Shown: positions 11,520 to 22,496 of the stretch, in pieces
How the letters are laid out: each line of letters starts with the position of its first letter
Position numbering within the stretch: the stretch's first letter is position 1
Origin: Jacaranda mimosifolia
Taxonomy: Eukaryota; Streptophyta; Magnoliopsida; Lamiales; Bignoniaceae
Direction: 5' to 3'
Length of the DNA stretch: 64,000 bases
Assembly: GCA_018894105.1 (NCBI GenBank)
Contig: CM032133.1
Coordinates: forward strand, 11,980,501 to 12,044,500
The notes under the pieces: generated by a model
Told to the model about the DNA's origin: nothing
The model's database searches: none
The model's input: only the letters and a program-made list of their open reading frames with translations
Position numbers and translations under genes: made by a program

Positions 11520-12537
11520 GATAATTAATCTTTGTTGTTAAGACTCAAATTTCTCTAGTGATTGATGTAGTCAATGACAGTTTCTTCCTTCCACTGGCGA
11601 GAGTTAGTGAGTTCAATCATGCTAATTGTCCTTCTAGTGCTGTAGAAATGATTGAGGAACTCTTGTTCCAGTTGTCCCCAACTATTAATAGATCCTGCCT
11701 CCAAGTCAATATACCAATCAAAAGCATTGCCCTTTAATGATCGAACAAATTGCTTGACCAAATGATCCATATGTCCCAGCAAATAACAAGTCTCAATGAA
11801 ATGAGCTACGTGTTGCTTTGGGTTGCCTTTGCCATTGAATTGCTGAAATATTAGGGGCTGGTAACCAATTAGTTGTAAATCCTTTGAGTATATGGCTTGA
11901 AGTAAGTCATAGACGACTTAGAACTTCCATCGAACTTGTCTTTGATAGTTTCCATGATAAACTCCTTTAGTGGTTTGATGGTAATTAGTCCATTAGTGGA
12001 AACTTGTAATTCTTCGTCGCAGTCTCTTTATTTTTAGTTGATTGTCTCCTTGTAGATATTTCGCCTTCATTTTAAACCTCAATTTGTTTCTCTGCCATGT
12101 AGCTGGCATCAAGATTGTCCACTTTATTCATCAATTTGTAGATTTGAAAGTCTCGTTCTTGGACATGCTTCATGAGTCCTTCAATAGCCTTCATTAAATT
12201 TGTAATTTGTTCTTCCAGGGTTATAGCAGTTGTCACCATCACCATCACCATCGTCATGCTCGAGGAATTTGATGTTAAGTGGAGAATGGATTATGCGAAT
12301 TCTTCTTTTGAGTCTCCACCATCTTCATTCATATCAATAAAATACGGCAACACCTTTTCCACAGCAAGCAAATGAGCCACCTTCAACGATTATTGCAACT
12401 TCTTGGATATATTTCTTGTGATGACGTTAACATTTTTTGCTCCAACACTTGAAGAATTTGAGATAGTAATTTTTGATGCAGCATTCTTGTTGGCGGCCAC
12501 AAATCTTAATGAAAGAAAGAGATGAGAGATAGATATT
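11520..12537 (-). pseudogene. Gypsy gag relic
   Basis: Degraded capsid/nucleocapsid precursor in several frames. A coiled-coil-like N-terminal piece (12257-12072) contains heptad-like 'LMKAIEGLMKHVQERD'. The capsid core (11782-11555) contains 'VRSLKGNAFDWYIDLE', 'LEQEFLNHFYSTRR' and 'MIELTNSRQ', hallmarks of a large plant gypsy gag family. Frameshifts and stops separate the pieces. No protease or pol follows. Gag would assemble virus-like particles in the cytoplasm; this copy cannot make an intact protein as read. Confidence 0.75.
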
Positions 12538-12555
12538 GTCCCACTGGGCGTGCCA
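12538..12555 (-). promoter_or_regulatory. Primer-binding-site-like sequence
   Basis: On the minus strand TGGCACGCCCAGTGGGAC lies four bases inside the 5' LTR. It begins with TGG, as plant PBSs do. I do not assign the tRNA. The same sequence is found beside every antisense gag segment in the 41-59 kb array. Confidence 0.5.
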
Positions 12556-12559
12556 AAAT

Positions 12560-13401
12560 TGTAATCCCATATATCTTTATCTGCAATAAATAAAATTACA
12601 AGACAAGAAAAATCTATACAAATAAAATAAAATTCAAACTTATGGATTGTGGATTCCATCTCTAACCTAATCCTCTAATTTTTCCCTTCTAGACATGATC
12701 TTGAAATTTGATAAGCTCCGTGATGAATGCCTTGAATACCGTAGATTTCCTTAAATTTGATTTTCGAGGGCTTCACACTATAATCTCGAATCAAATGCCA
12801 AAAATATATGAGTTCCCGGAGAATGCCTTGAATGCCGTAGATCTCCTTGAATTTAATTTGAAGAAAATAACGCCAATTCGAGGGCTTCACACCTTAATTT
12901 TGAATCAAATGCCAAAATATGATGAGCTTCGCAAAGAACACCTAGAACACTATGAATCTCCTTGAATTTGCTGGAGAGAATTGTTGGACTCTTCAAAGTT
13001 TCTCTCACTTGCTAGGATTTGTGTTGTCTGTCGAATGATCTTTGGTCACCCCTTTTATCTAGATGCTTGATGGGAGACTTCCAAATTCACTTGAACATCT
13101 TTGATAGTTATCTCTTTGATAAAATAATATTAAATATCAAGAGATAATATCATATATAAAAAGATAATATCAAATATCTTTGATTTGATTGGTCCATAGA
13201 CGTAGACACCTCTCATCTTTGACACTTGTTAATATTTGATTTAAGCATAAAATAAATACTAGAATATTAATTAAAATTAACTATTTATCTTTTGGAATTA
13301 AATTTAATAAATTCCAAGATAAATAGAAAATTTTGAATTGATAACTAACATATTATTTTATACATGTCACTTTTCAATTGAGCAAAATTAATACTTCTAC
13401 A
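12560..13401 (-). repeat. 5' LTR of the Tat-like element (842 bp)
   Basis: Minus-strand LTR starting TGTAGAAGTATTAATTTTGC at 13401 and ending ...GATTACA at 12560, with TG...CA ends. It aligns along its length with the split 3' LTR at 5714-6155/9881-10258. The TSD follows at 13402-13406. Confidence 0.8.
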
Positions 13402-13406
13402 ATATT
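13402..13406. repeat. TSD ATATT, right copy
   Basis: Right-hand duplicate of 5709-5713, directly after the 5' LTR of the Tat-like element. Confidence 0.8.
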
Positions 13407-13989
13407 CTCATTATTTTTAGAGTTAATATTCATGAATACATTTTGTAAGATTAATATTTCAAATGATCGTATTAAGTACTCTAACCTCATTGTTCTGCAC
13501 CAACAGGCTATATTTAGAATCATCAAATCCTATTATCTACTAGAATTCATTTTAACGCGTTATAGCTTTAGCAGATAACAAAATGTTGTTATCTTCGACT
13601 ACAAACTTTGTTGCGCTAATATATGATTAGTGTAATGAAAGTAGTTCATAGAACAACAATTTTCATTTGGAATATAACCATATAAACTTTTGTAATATGT
13701 ACAACTAACAGTATAAATTAAAACTACACATAAGTTGCAGTTATAAAATCCATTTCATAAAAATAATGTAAGTATATCATACAATTAGGTTCAAGACATA
13801 AAGCAACACTGTACGTTGCATGATATCAATTAGTCATATATGTAACGCTATTTATTCTAAAAGAGATTCAAGGGATTTATCATATTATTAACTGAGGCTA
13901 TCTTTGTCCCTGCAATCTCAACACAACCCACAATTTTTTTTATAATGTGACACTTCTTTCGTATTTGTTTTGCATGCCTATAACTTCTT
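13407..13989. other. No recognised gene; downstream flank of copia relic
   Basis: AT-rich DNA between the Tat-like element and the RNase H remnant at 13990. It should contain the 3' end and 3' LTR of the copia relic, but I could not identify either with confidence. The open frame at 13378-13578 crosses the LTR end and is not a gene. Confidence 0.35.
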
Positions 13990-14514
13990 ATAGTTCCTAG
14001 GACTTGGACATAATACCAACATTATGACAATAGAGTGCAATTGGATTTACAACCTCTAAATTCATAAGAAATTTCCTGAAGTAAGTTGTTTGTTTAGTAA
14101 CTTCAGAAGCTGCCATATATTCAACTTTAATGGTGGAGTTCACGGTATTAGATTCTCTGCGCTCCAACGAATGGCTTCTCCTCCAAGATTTAATATACAT
14201 TTAAGAAGAGTAGATCATCTAGAATCATGATCTGATTGTGACCCATGTCTGTGCATTCTATTTGTATAAGTTCTCCGTGATGCATCAATAAATAATTTTT
14301 AGTTCTTTTCAATTAATATATTGCACTGCTACCCAAGATATTGGGCCAGAGTTTAATTGATATCTACTGATTAACTTTACTACACAACAATATCATGTCT
14401 TGTGCGTAACATGGCATACATGAGGCTATTTAAAGCTGATACACATGTTAGATTCCTTATTTGTTTTCTCTGTTTAGTTCTTTTATGACTCCTTCGCATT
14501 ATTCTTTGTTAATA
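13990..14514 (-). pseudogene. Copia RT end and RNase H remnant
   Basis: Minus-strand frame with 'ALNSLMYAMLCTRHDI' (about 14450-14400), equivalent to the GSLMYA..TRPDI block. It is followed by an RNase H part at 14200-13997 containing 'KSWRRSHSLE', 'VEYMAASEVTKQ' and 'FRKFLMNLEV'. The order agrees with the RT pieces at 16660-15986 once the two inserts are removed. It is degraded. Confidence 0.65.
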
Positions 14515-15308
14515 TGATATGAGCACTAGAGGATGATATGGTTATTTCGGTATTGGAGGGTAAAATAGAGATTGCAACATATAAGTGGGACCTATCATAA
14601 GAACAAGAACAAAGAGGCTAAAAGATGGCTTTGTAAATTTAATTAAGTCATTTCTTAAAGAGATACATCATGAATGGGCTAAGGAAGAGAAGAACAAATC
14701 ATGAAGTCAAACAAATGAAGTTGAACAGCCCATCATCTTGTGCTTGGCGTGTGGGGCTTGAAAAGGTCCAAGAAGAGTATTAAAGAAGACCCAAACGTGT
14801 GAAGTTCATGAAGAAATGAAGAAGTTTTAACCAAAGTCCACTAGACTTGGTGTGGCTTAAGTGAGCCAATCAAAAAGGGAAGGGCGTTGTTTGGATGTTC
14901 GTTAATTCTTTAGTTTTATTTGCTTAGTTAATGCTACGTTTGCCAAACACTTAGTTATTTTAATTTGCTGTATTGTTTAATTAGGCAAAAACAAATATAT
15001 CCCTCGTAAGGAGAATATTAATACTCTCTCCCCAACTTGTATGGGTGGTTATTGATCAATGAAGTTTTATTTCTTCTTCGTTTTTCTCATAAGAAAACCA
15101 CTACTTTGGTTGTTGCATCAAGAAATTGAGTGGATTCTTTTGAAGTACTAATTCCTTCTAATATTTATTCAATTTTTAATTTTAATTCATAATTATTTGC
15201 ATTTATAAGATCAAGTATTTTAGGGATCCAATAGGAATGTCTTTTATTCTAGGTTTTATTATTAATTTGTGTATATGGAGTTTCGGGATCGATATATCCT
15301 TGTAGTTC
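14515..15308 (+). mobile_element. Gypsy LTR (TGATATG family), diverged solo copy
   Basis: Starts TGATATGAGCACTAGAGG and includes the family landmarks: a 'TCATAAGAACAAGAACAAAG' region equivalent to the GPITRAKAKR-encoding block, the 'GAGAATATTAATAC' TATA-like region, and 'GTTTCGGGATCG' near the right end. It is homologous to the LTRs at 40232, 42134, 43808 and elsewhere in the array, but more diverged. It interrupts the copia RT relic. I found no matching TSD, and the right end looks eroded. Confidence 0.65.
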
Positions 15309-15328
15309 AAAAGTTTGATCCCTAGAAC

Positions 15329-15977
15329 AAAGCAAGGAAATAGGGTAGGCCATACTAGACTTTGGCTTAAATAGGCTAGGCCTGTTATGCAAATAACGAG
15401 CCTGAGCTTAGCTTATTATCTATGGTAGGCTTTGTTTTAAGGTTAGGCCTAGCCTTGTTAATAAATTTTAAAGCCTTAGCTTGGCCTGAAGGCTAAAGGC
15501 CTAACTAAAAGCCTATTTTCTACTAAAGCTTCAATTAAGTTTAAACATCACATAAATCTAAACTTTTAATATGCTCAAATTTACAATAGACTTTGATAAG
15601 AAATAATTAAAATGACAAATAACAAAATGTATAATTATGAAAGTTCAAATCTAATTATAAAATAGTATTATTTCAACAAAAATTAATAGTAAACAACATA
15701 ACATATTGCATAAAGAACTAATTAAAGAAATCAAATACAATTAGCCATTTAATATTATATCACTACTATTGTATTTCTTATGTGAAGAATGATAAATGGG
15801 CTGGCCTGTTAGGCTTTGAAAGTATTTTAGAAGAGCCTAAGTCTAGCCTATTTAGTTAAAAAAGCTACATTTTAAACATCTAGCTAGCCTTTTTATTAAA
15901 TAGACCAGGTCGAGGTAGGCTATAAGTAGACTAGGCCGTAGGCCCGTAACGAGTAGTCTGACCTATTCCCATCCCTA
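15329..15977. mobile_element. hAT-type MITE
   Basis: A 649-bp non-coding element flanked by a perfect 8-bp TSD CCTAGAAC (15321-15328 and 15978-15985), the length typical of hAT elements. The right end reads TCCCTA (inverse TAGGGA) and its inverted terminus aligns over about 20 bases with the left terminus at roughly two-thirds of positions. The subterminal regions are rich in AGGCCTA/TAGGCTAGGCC words in both orientations. It has no transposase. It lies inside the 'YVLGIK' part of the copia RT relic. Confidence 0.75.
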
Positions 15978-15985
15978 CCTAGAAC

Positions 15986-16660
15986 ATAGCTACTTTACCC
16001 AAGTTTTTTGTATCAAATTGGTTGAATGAATAAATCTTGATTGCAAACAGCATTCCTCCATCACTTCGAATGAGAAGGATATCATGTATAGTACTTAAAA
16101 CTTTATCAAAATTTGTACAAATCAAAGGATGTGATACCTTCATTAATTAAACCTGATGTTGCATAATCTAGATTCCATTAATAGACTTTTTCAATTTGTA
16201 TACAATATGCTTTTGATTATTAGTAACACAAATATCTACTTTTACCAGATATATCTTTTCTTGAAGCTTGTTATTCAAGAATGTTTTCCATATCTTGGAA
16301 TATAATGAGTTGCAATGGATAAAAGTAACCTTTAGATTTATTTAAGCGTGTCTATGAATGAGAAGGGTTTTTTTCATAATCATTCTCTTTTTCTAGATTT
16401 AATCCTTCATCACTAACCTTTCATTGAAGGTCTCTAACTCCCCCATCCACTAATTTCTTTTATAGATCTATTCGCATCACATGAGTTTAATGAGTTACAG
16501 ATATCTTTATAAGTCCTTAGACATTCAAATTTATTAATTTCAACTCAGATTTATTTACTGTGATTTATTAGCCAACATCTGTATCTTGTAGAGCTTTTTC
16601 ATAGTCGAGAGGATTAGATTCATCAGGTTTATCTCTAACCTGGTGGACTTCCAATTAAAC
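15986..16660 (-). pseudogene. Copia reverse transcriptase remnant (N-terminal to palm)
   Basis: Minus-strand pieces include 'NPLDYEKALQDTDV' near 16600, then 'TFLNNKLQEKIYLV' and 'YKLKKSINGI' (about 16290-16170), then 'LLIRSDGGMLFAIK' and 'NQFDTKNLG' (about 16080-16000). These follow the order of copia RT around and after the catalytic region. Stops and frame changes interrupt it, and the YVDD motif is not readable. The frame continues across the MITE into 'YVLGIK' at 15328-15309. Confidence 0.6.
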
Positions 16661-16734
16661 ATGTTTCAACTAAGATATAGGATATCACTATGCCTTGACC
16701 TGAATTTGCAGTTTTAGCTGGATGGTCCGACAGA

Positions 16735-16870
16735 TTTTTCGAGCAATTGTTTTTATGATCCCCATTTTCTCCACAATGGAAATATTTTTCTTTTCCAGGC
16801 TACCTTTAGACGAGGAGATTGCTCATCGTCACATACTTGTGCCTTCATAAGTTAGCCCAATTTCAAGATT
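16735..16870 (-). pseudogene. Copia gag zinc-knuckle remnant
   Basis: The minus-strand frame reads 'KEKYFHCGENGDHKNNCSKN', matching the CCHC knuckle of copia gag (C-x2-C-x4-H-x4-C), but with Tyr at the first Cys. It is followed by a 'VETCLI' word like that found just before the copia protease. The rest of gag to the right is not readable. Confidence 0.55.
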
Positions 16871-18394
16871 TATCTTCTATTTAGTATAATTAATAGGACC
16901 GACGAGTTTATTTTCATTTACTATAGAATATTGCAAAAGGCTAATAGCTGCTATTATAAAACTAAAAAAATATACAAGTCGTGAAACTTGTATTTTTATA
17001 TTTTAGCAAATAAATAACTATGGAATCCACTTAATCACATTACGATGTCTTCAATGATGAGCTATCTATATTTAACTTCCCATCAACAAGGTTGAAAAAT
17101 GTTGTACTATAGGTGAGAATGAGAATAATTCTCAAGTTACAAGCTTTCTTATAACCTTACCAAACTACACCAATGCATGCTTTTAACCGATAGCCTCTTC
17201 AGGTTGACACAGCAGAGCTCTAATATGAAACGTGGTCTAGTGTGCATTATTGCTTAGATACTTATATAGGTATATAAAATATTGTGCATCGGTGTGATAG
17301 TGCTTATTTTTCTAATACTTCAATCAAATAGCCTTTACAAAAAGCTGTATCCATTTACTAGACTATTAAGACAGCAATGGAGAACATGAGAATGAAACAC
17401 TTGAATCTCCCTTTCACTTGATATTTATAATTGTGTATTTTTCATTATCATAAAATTATTACTTTGTCTCTAAGAAAAAATAAAATAAAATAAAATAGAG
17501 AGTTCCAATCAAATTGGATTTTTAAAAATTAATGAGGGGATAATTCAATTTTTTCAATTATTGATCTCATCAAACTGTTTTAAGTATTTGGGACATTCTC
17601 CCGCTTAACCATATAAACCATATATAAAAAATCTAACAATTTTCAAGTGACTTTCTTAAGAGAAAGCTTTCATTTTTTTGGCAATTTTTCATAGACGATA
17701 GGTAAATATGTACCAATAAATATGGCATGGTATCTAATAAATTATTCATTTAATATTAAATGACATAATTAATCTAATCAAATTACAATCTTGAAAGTAT
17801 TAAATAACTAAACATTCTAATACTATAAGCACATTCATGCTATTAAATGATTTAGTTAAAATTTAAGAAAATGATCTCATCAAATATGCATAATATAAAA
17901 AGATAAATACAATTTTACATTAACTCAAACAATAAACAATTTTTTTTCAATCATGCAATTGTGTCTAATGTCTCACATGTACGTATCTAGAATTAGGGAA
18001 TTATATATGTGAAAATAATCCTAGAAAGATAACCTTGCCATCGGTAGACATGCCCGAAATCATGCCAATCCTACGAACCCTTCTCATCATGATAGTTCCA
18101 ATCGTGCATTTACGGGGAATAAGCCATGAGGTACACACATCTTACTCAACAAGTCCAATGTCGCCCAAATAGTTTGTGCCACACTCATTCCGAATGGACT
18201 CAATTGTCATAATTTCAAAGCACAGTACAATAAACATGATATCAACGTCAAGCAATCAAGGTGAGATAAAGTACTACACCTCTATGAGATGGACTAGCAT
18301 ATTATATCGATGCACCTTTCAAGTATCTAGACACCCTATATTGGCATATGCATAATGACATGATGATCAACAAAAGATAATGATGTGAATGTGT

Positions 18395-18444
18395 TTCTTC
18401 TTCTTCTTCTTCTTCTTCTTCTCCTCTTTCTCTCTTTCTCTCTC
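18395..18444. repeat. TTC / TCTCTT microsatellite
   Basis: A run of TTC triplets (18395-18422) passing into TCTCTTTC-type pyrimidine repeats. Simple sequence repeat. Confidence 0.9.
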
Positions 18445-19856
18445 ATTTACATAATAATCATATCACATTCATTTTGGTGGGAATAATTATCTTATTTCTT
18501 CATGTTATGACACTCACCGTGCTTTCCCAAGTGCGGTGTTTTAAAAAGGCGAACCATTATGCAGGTTGTCTGTCCAAAATAAATACTAAAATTTAATGTA
18601 TAGTTCAACCAATATACCTTAGTTAGTGAAATTTATATACTAAGGACAAGAAGTAATGAATCCTAAAATATAGTGAATATCCAAACTTTAACTAAAGGGT
18701 ATTTCTTCAACTTCATTAAATATGTCCTCCCTTAACTCTTTTCCTTCCCATTCTACATTTCATTTCCTAAATCTCTTTTATTATTTTGTTTCTGTACTTT
18801 TTTTCTTCCATACAATTCATAGTTCTATAAATATGACATGCACTCAATAGTAAGATATTATGTTTCCTATTTACATATGTAACTCTAATTCTCATCTCCA
18901 ACCAACTAAAGTATTCTAATCAAGTACTTCCTCAAATTTTCCTCTATAGTTCTCCCTACTTATCATTTAGTAACTCACAAATTATATCAACTAACATTGT
19001 GTGATGATTTTAGGTTTAAACAACCATAACACTTCTATCTTGATACCAATCCCAAAGTCCAAAGGTTGAACATAGAAATGTAATTTTCTTAATTTAATTT
19101 TAAACCATCTAGGCTTGAATTAAATCCCTCCATTTTTGGACCTACTCACATATTTGCAGCCATAAATTTCAGATAAATAAGACATATACAAGTTCAAACT
19201 TCATAAGCACTTCCACTTGTCAAGTTATCTTAAGTTTATGTCCAACTCTAATTGGTGTTTACAAATTAAGCACACAAAATCATACATAATTTAAACCATA
19301 ACCTGAATATATGTGCTATAATAAACGCATATGAATCCAAATAAACTACTTTAAATGGCTAAAGAATGATACCTTTTGGAAGCAAGAGTTGGGTACCCTT
19401 TTTCCTCTATCTAGTTTACTCCTCCTCTTTTCTCTTACCTATTTCTCTCCCTTTTTCTTTTCTTTTTTTTTTTCATTTTTTTCTACCTAAATATCCCAAT
19501 TTTGCTGATAATGAAGGGAGAAATACATTTTTAAAAGGGGTAAGGTTTATTAGCTTGGTCAAAATATGTGGCTTAACCTCAAGTTGCCACCTATCCTATT
19601 TAAGTTATTTACTTTTTGGTATTTAGTTTTAACTCCTTGAATTTGAAAAATTTTATTTGTAAAAATAAAATAAAAGGCTGAATTTTAACTAACTATTTCA
19701 AAGTCCTACCCAAATTTTAGAATTCCCCTTTTGCCCCTCAAATAGTTTAAATTCAAGAATCTTATATCTATAGATGACAAGTTCACTCCAAATTTCTAAA
19801 ATCAAGTGTCCCTTTTGTCAATAGTGGCATAACAAAATAAAGGTAAAAATAATCAT

Positions 19857-19861
19857 GAATC
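19857..19861. repeat. TSD GAATC, left copy
   Basis: Five-base duplication GAATC left of the copia element. The matching copy is 34427-34431. Confidence 0.85.
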
Positions 19862-20353
19862 TATAAACATTAAATCATATTTAATGTATAAACATTAGTG
19901 GAAATTTATTACACCCAAAATCTATAACTTCATGTTTTTCACACATAAATATATACAGGAAGTGGGCGTACCTTTCTCCATGAACATAAAATTTATAGAC
20001 ACCAACACTTGATTTCTTGAGTGAATAGGATATCGATTTTTCTCTCTAATCCCTTTTCTTTAATGCACAATTTTGATGGATGAAATGTACAATTATCTTA
20101 TTGGGTGGAGAGAGGACCAAAATCCTTATTTATAGAGTATGAGAGGGTGTCTCTATCAAACACAACTCCACATTATAACTCTTAATCAACAATTATAACT
20201 TTATATGTAAATAGTCATAACTACACATTATTAAATGGTATGTAACCATAAGTTACAACTCTTCAATAAATAACCGATGAGATTTAATTATTTCTATAAT
20301 TATTAAATCATAAACTAATTAATAATATCACATGGAACATAATTATTCTTACA
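19862..20353 (-). repeat. 3' LTR of the copia element (492 bp)
   Basis: Homologous to 33932-34426, with small indels (for example a shorter TATATA run near 19950). The terminal CA is changed to TA (plus-strand TATAAACATT instead of TGCAAACATT). The TSD follows at 19857-19861. Confidence 0.92.
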
Positions 20354-20368
20354 TTCTCCCACTTGTTC
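20354..20368 (-). promoter_or_regulatory. Copia polypurine tract
   Basis: Minus-strand GAACAAGTGGGAGAA directly before the 3' LTR start TGTAAGAAT at 20353. Confidence 0.8.
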
Positions 20369-20728
20369 AATGTGACATCATTTATGATTTAATAAGAAAA
20401 CATAATGTGCACGTAATTAAATTATTAAATCCTCATTATATTGGTCTTAATATAATATCACAACAAAGTAAAAGATTAATGTGAATCATGGCGGTTGTAT
20501 GTCATTAATTCGGCATAGTCCCTTCCATGTACTACAACATTAAACCTTTCCCTTATCATGATTTATAATAAGAGTATGATCCAACTCTAATGTTGGTCGA
20601 AAAGTTCATAAAACTTGTTAACTTAATTCTAAAACATTCATGTATACTATTTACAAATAGGAAAATCATAAATTATAATTGAGCTCAGAGAGTCAAATAA
20701 ATATTACAATCACTTAATCATACTATCA

Positions 20729-21494
20729 TTAATGACGTCCAATAATGCCCATTCGTTCAACATGCTCATTAAATATTTTAGGCGACAGCCCTTTTGTTAG
20801 TGGATCTGCTATCATAAAATTTGTGCTAATGTGTTCAATTGACACTCTTTCTTTCTGAACTTCTTCTTTAACGGCAAAGTATTTTATCTCCATATGCTTA
20901 GCACCCTTATAATACTTGTCGTTCTGAGAAAAGAAAACTGCTGCAGAATTGTCGCAATAAATTTTTTGTGGCCTATAAATACTGTCGACAACCTTAAGTC
21001 CTGCAATAAAATTCCTCAACCATAATCCATGAATAGTAGCCTCAAAGCATGCTACAAACTCAGCCTCCATGCACAGCAATGACAGACTGCTTCATACTTT
21101 TCCAAGAAATAGCTCCTCCGACTAATAGGAACAAATAACCAAATGTGGATTTCCTTGAGTCAACACATCAGGCAAGATCTGAATCTGAATATCCAACCAC
21201 TTCTAAGCAATCAACTCTTCTATAAGTGAGCATGTAATCTTTAGTACCTTGCAAATATACAAGTATTGTCTTTGCAGCTTTCCAATGATCAATTCCAGGA
21301 TTACTTTGGTATCTTCCCAGCATTCCAACAGCAAAACTAATATCTGGTCTAGTGCAAGTTTGAGCATACTTTAAGCTCCTAACAATAGATGCAAAAGGAA
21401 TATTCTTCATTTGTTCTCTTTCCAATTCATTCTTTGGACATTGCATAAGATTAAATTTGTCCCCTTCTGAATTGGAACTATTCCTGCTGAGCAT
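20729..21494 (-). pseudogene. Copia RT C-terminus and RNase H
   Basis: 'IVRSLKYAQTCTRPDISFAV' and 'WKAAKTILVYLQGTKDYM' end the RT/connection part (21494-21168). RNase H continues at 21079-20729 with 'MEAEFVACFEATIHGLWLRNF', 'IYCDNSAAVFFSQND', 'KHMEIKYFAVKEEV' and the C-terminal 'DPLTKGLSPKIF'. A gap of about 90 bp with a stop and frame change separates the halves. Confidence 0.88.
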
Positions 21495-22230
21495 TTATCC
21501 ATCTTAAATCTTTCAAGAACTTTATTAATATAGGCTTTCTGAGACAACCCCAATAATCCTTGTGATCTATCATGTTATATTTCAATTTCAATCACGTAAG
21601 TTGCGTCTCCCATATCTTTCATTTCGAAGTTCTTGGAAAGGTGTTTCTTAGTTTCATGTAATAAACCAAGATCATTTGTAGCAAGCAAAATATCATCAAC
21701 GTATAAGACTAGAAAAATAAATTTACTCCCACTAACCCCATATATATATACAACGATCAACGGTGTTTTCTTTAAAACCAAAAGAGGTTATAGTATCATT
21801 AAACTTAAATAACATTGTTGGGAAGCTTGTTTAAGTCCATATATTGATTTCTTTAACTTACACACCATGTGTTCCTTTCCTTTGACTAAAAAGCCTTCAA
21901 GCTGATCCATGTAAACTTCTTCATCTAAATTCCCATTAAGAAAGACAGTTTTAACATCCATTTGGTGTAGCTCTAAATCATAATGTGCCACCAAAGCCAA
22001 AATAATTCTTAGTGAATCTTTCTTAAACACTGGTGATTCTCTTTATAATCAATGCCATCTTTTTGAGTAAAACCTTTGGCAACAGGTCTAGCTTTATATC
22101 TTTCAATATTGCCATTAAAGTCTCTCTTTGTCTTAAAGACCCACTTACATACAACCAATCCTTTTACAACAACAAGATCCCAAACTTGATTGTCATCCAT
22201 AGATTTCAACTCATATTCCATTGCATTGAC
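21495..22230 (-). pseudogene. Copia reverse transcriptase
   Basis: Pieces in three frames. 'NQVWDLV', 'VCKWVFKTKRDFNG', 'ERYKARPVAKGFTQKDGIDY' (22221-22009) are the fingers. 'LELHQMDVKTVFLNGNL' and 'VCKLKKSIYGLKQAS' (22030-21788) are next. 'LYVDDILLATND' with the YVDD catalytic motif (about 21703) and 'MKDMGDATYVIEIEI' follow. Frameshifts near 22020 and 21785 and a stop near 21574 prevent one continuous product. Confidence 0.88.
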
Positions 22231-22496
22231 TCATTTATTAGAATCATCACAATGAATGGCTTGAGAATATGAAACTGGATCATCATTTATTCTGGTGTCA
22301 ATATCTGATTCTTGTAGATAAACCTCATAATCATTAGAGATGGCAGACCTTCTTTCTCTTTGAGATCTTCTTAATTGAAGTTCCTCTATTATATGATCAT
22401 TATTGACATCTACATTATGGAGTGTTTGGTCATTAACCTCTTGTTGTTGATTAGTGTTAGATTGCATCACAACTCTAGAATCAACAACTTCAGAAG

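Larger units (their letters stand above)
5714..13401 (-). mobile_element. Tat-like Ty3/gypsy gag-only retrotransposon, interrupted
   Basis: A non-autonomous LTR element on the minus strand, flanked by ATATT TSDs. In transcription order it has: 5' LTR (13401-12560), primer-binding-site-like sequence, gag relic, a repeat-rich 3' untranslated region, a polypurine tract, and a 3' LTR (10258-9881 plus 6155-5714). The 3' LTR is split by the insertion at 6156-9875. Without that insertion the element is about 3.96 kb. No protease, RT or integrase is present, so it would need enzymes in trans. The AGTGGGGGCATTTGTAG-type junction at the 3' LTR and the tandem repeats before it resemble the Tat/Ogre branch of gypsy elements. 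That lineage call is inference. Confidence 0.8.
13990..17595 (-). mobile_element. Ty1/copia relic, interrupted and internally deleted
   Basis: Minus-strand copia remains in transcription order. An LTR-like segment (17595-17231) starts TGTCCCAAATAC and is followed by a degenerate PBS-like word (ATTAGAGCTCTG, about 17228-17213). Then comes a gag zinc-knuckle region (about 16810-16735), then RT pieces (about 16660-15986 and 15328-15309), then the RT end and RNase H (14514-13990). Protease and integrase are missing: the sequence passes from the knuckle region almost directly to the N-terminal RT region. A gypsy LTR and a hAT-type MITE are inserted in the RT. Many stops and frameshifts mark it as old. 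Confidence 0.6.
17596..19861 (-). mobile_element. Probable chromovirus LTR region, left part, boundaries unclear
   Basis: The 3' LTR of the minus-strand chromovirus starts at 34491 and reaches the copia insertion site (GAATC). It must continue leftwards from 19861. How far is unknown, because no second LTR copy is present. Minus-strand TTGGTATCAAGATAG at 19047-19033 looks like a Met-initiator-type PBS, which would end the LTR near 19048. The remainder to 17596 has no gene I recognise; 18001-18250 contains LTR-like text without coding sense. The 19366-19626 open frame is a pyrimidine-rich artefact. Confidence 0.35.

Noticed and set aside
15309..15328. A PBS for the solo LTR at 14515-15308 (GTTTGATCCCTAGAAC)
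   Set aside because: On the minus strand this is copia RT (YVLGIK) and continues across the MITE, so it is host sequence rather than a primer site.
17596..17610. Copia-type polypurine tract GGTTAAGCGGGAGAA marking a second 3' LTR
   Set aside because: It abuts TGTCCCAAATAC, but no pol lies to its right. The adjoining LTR is better read as the 5' LTR of the relic to its left. Kept only as a possibility.
18395..18444. Functional regulatory pyrimidine tract
   Set aside because: Simple TTC microsatellite with no gene nearby.
19366..19626. Membrane protein gene
   Set aside because: The hydrophobic, Phe/Leu-rich translation comes from a long pyrimidine tract inside an LTR.
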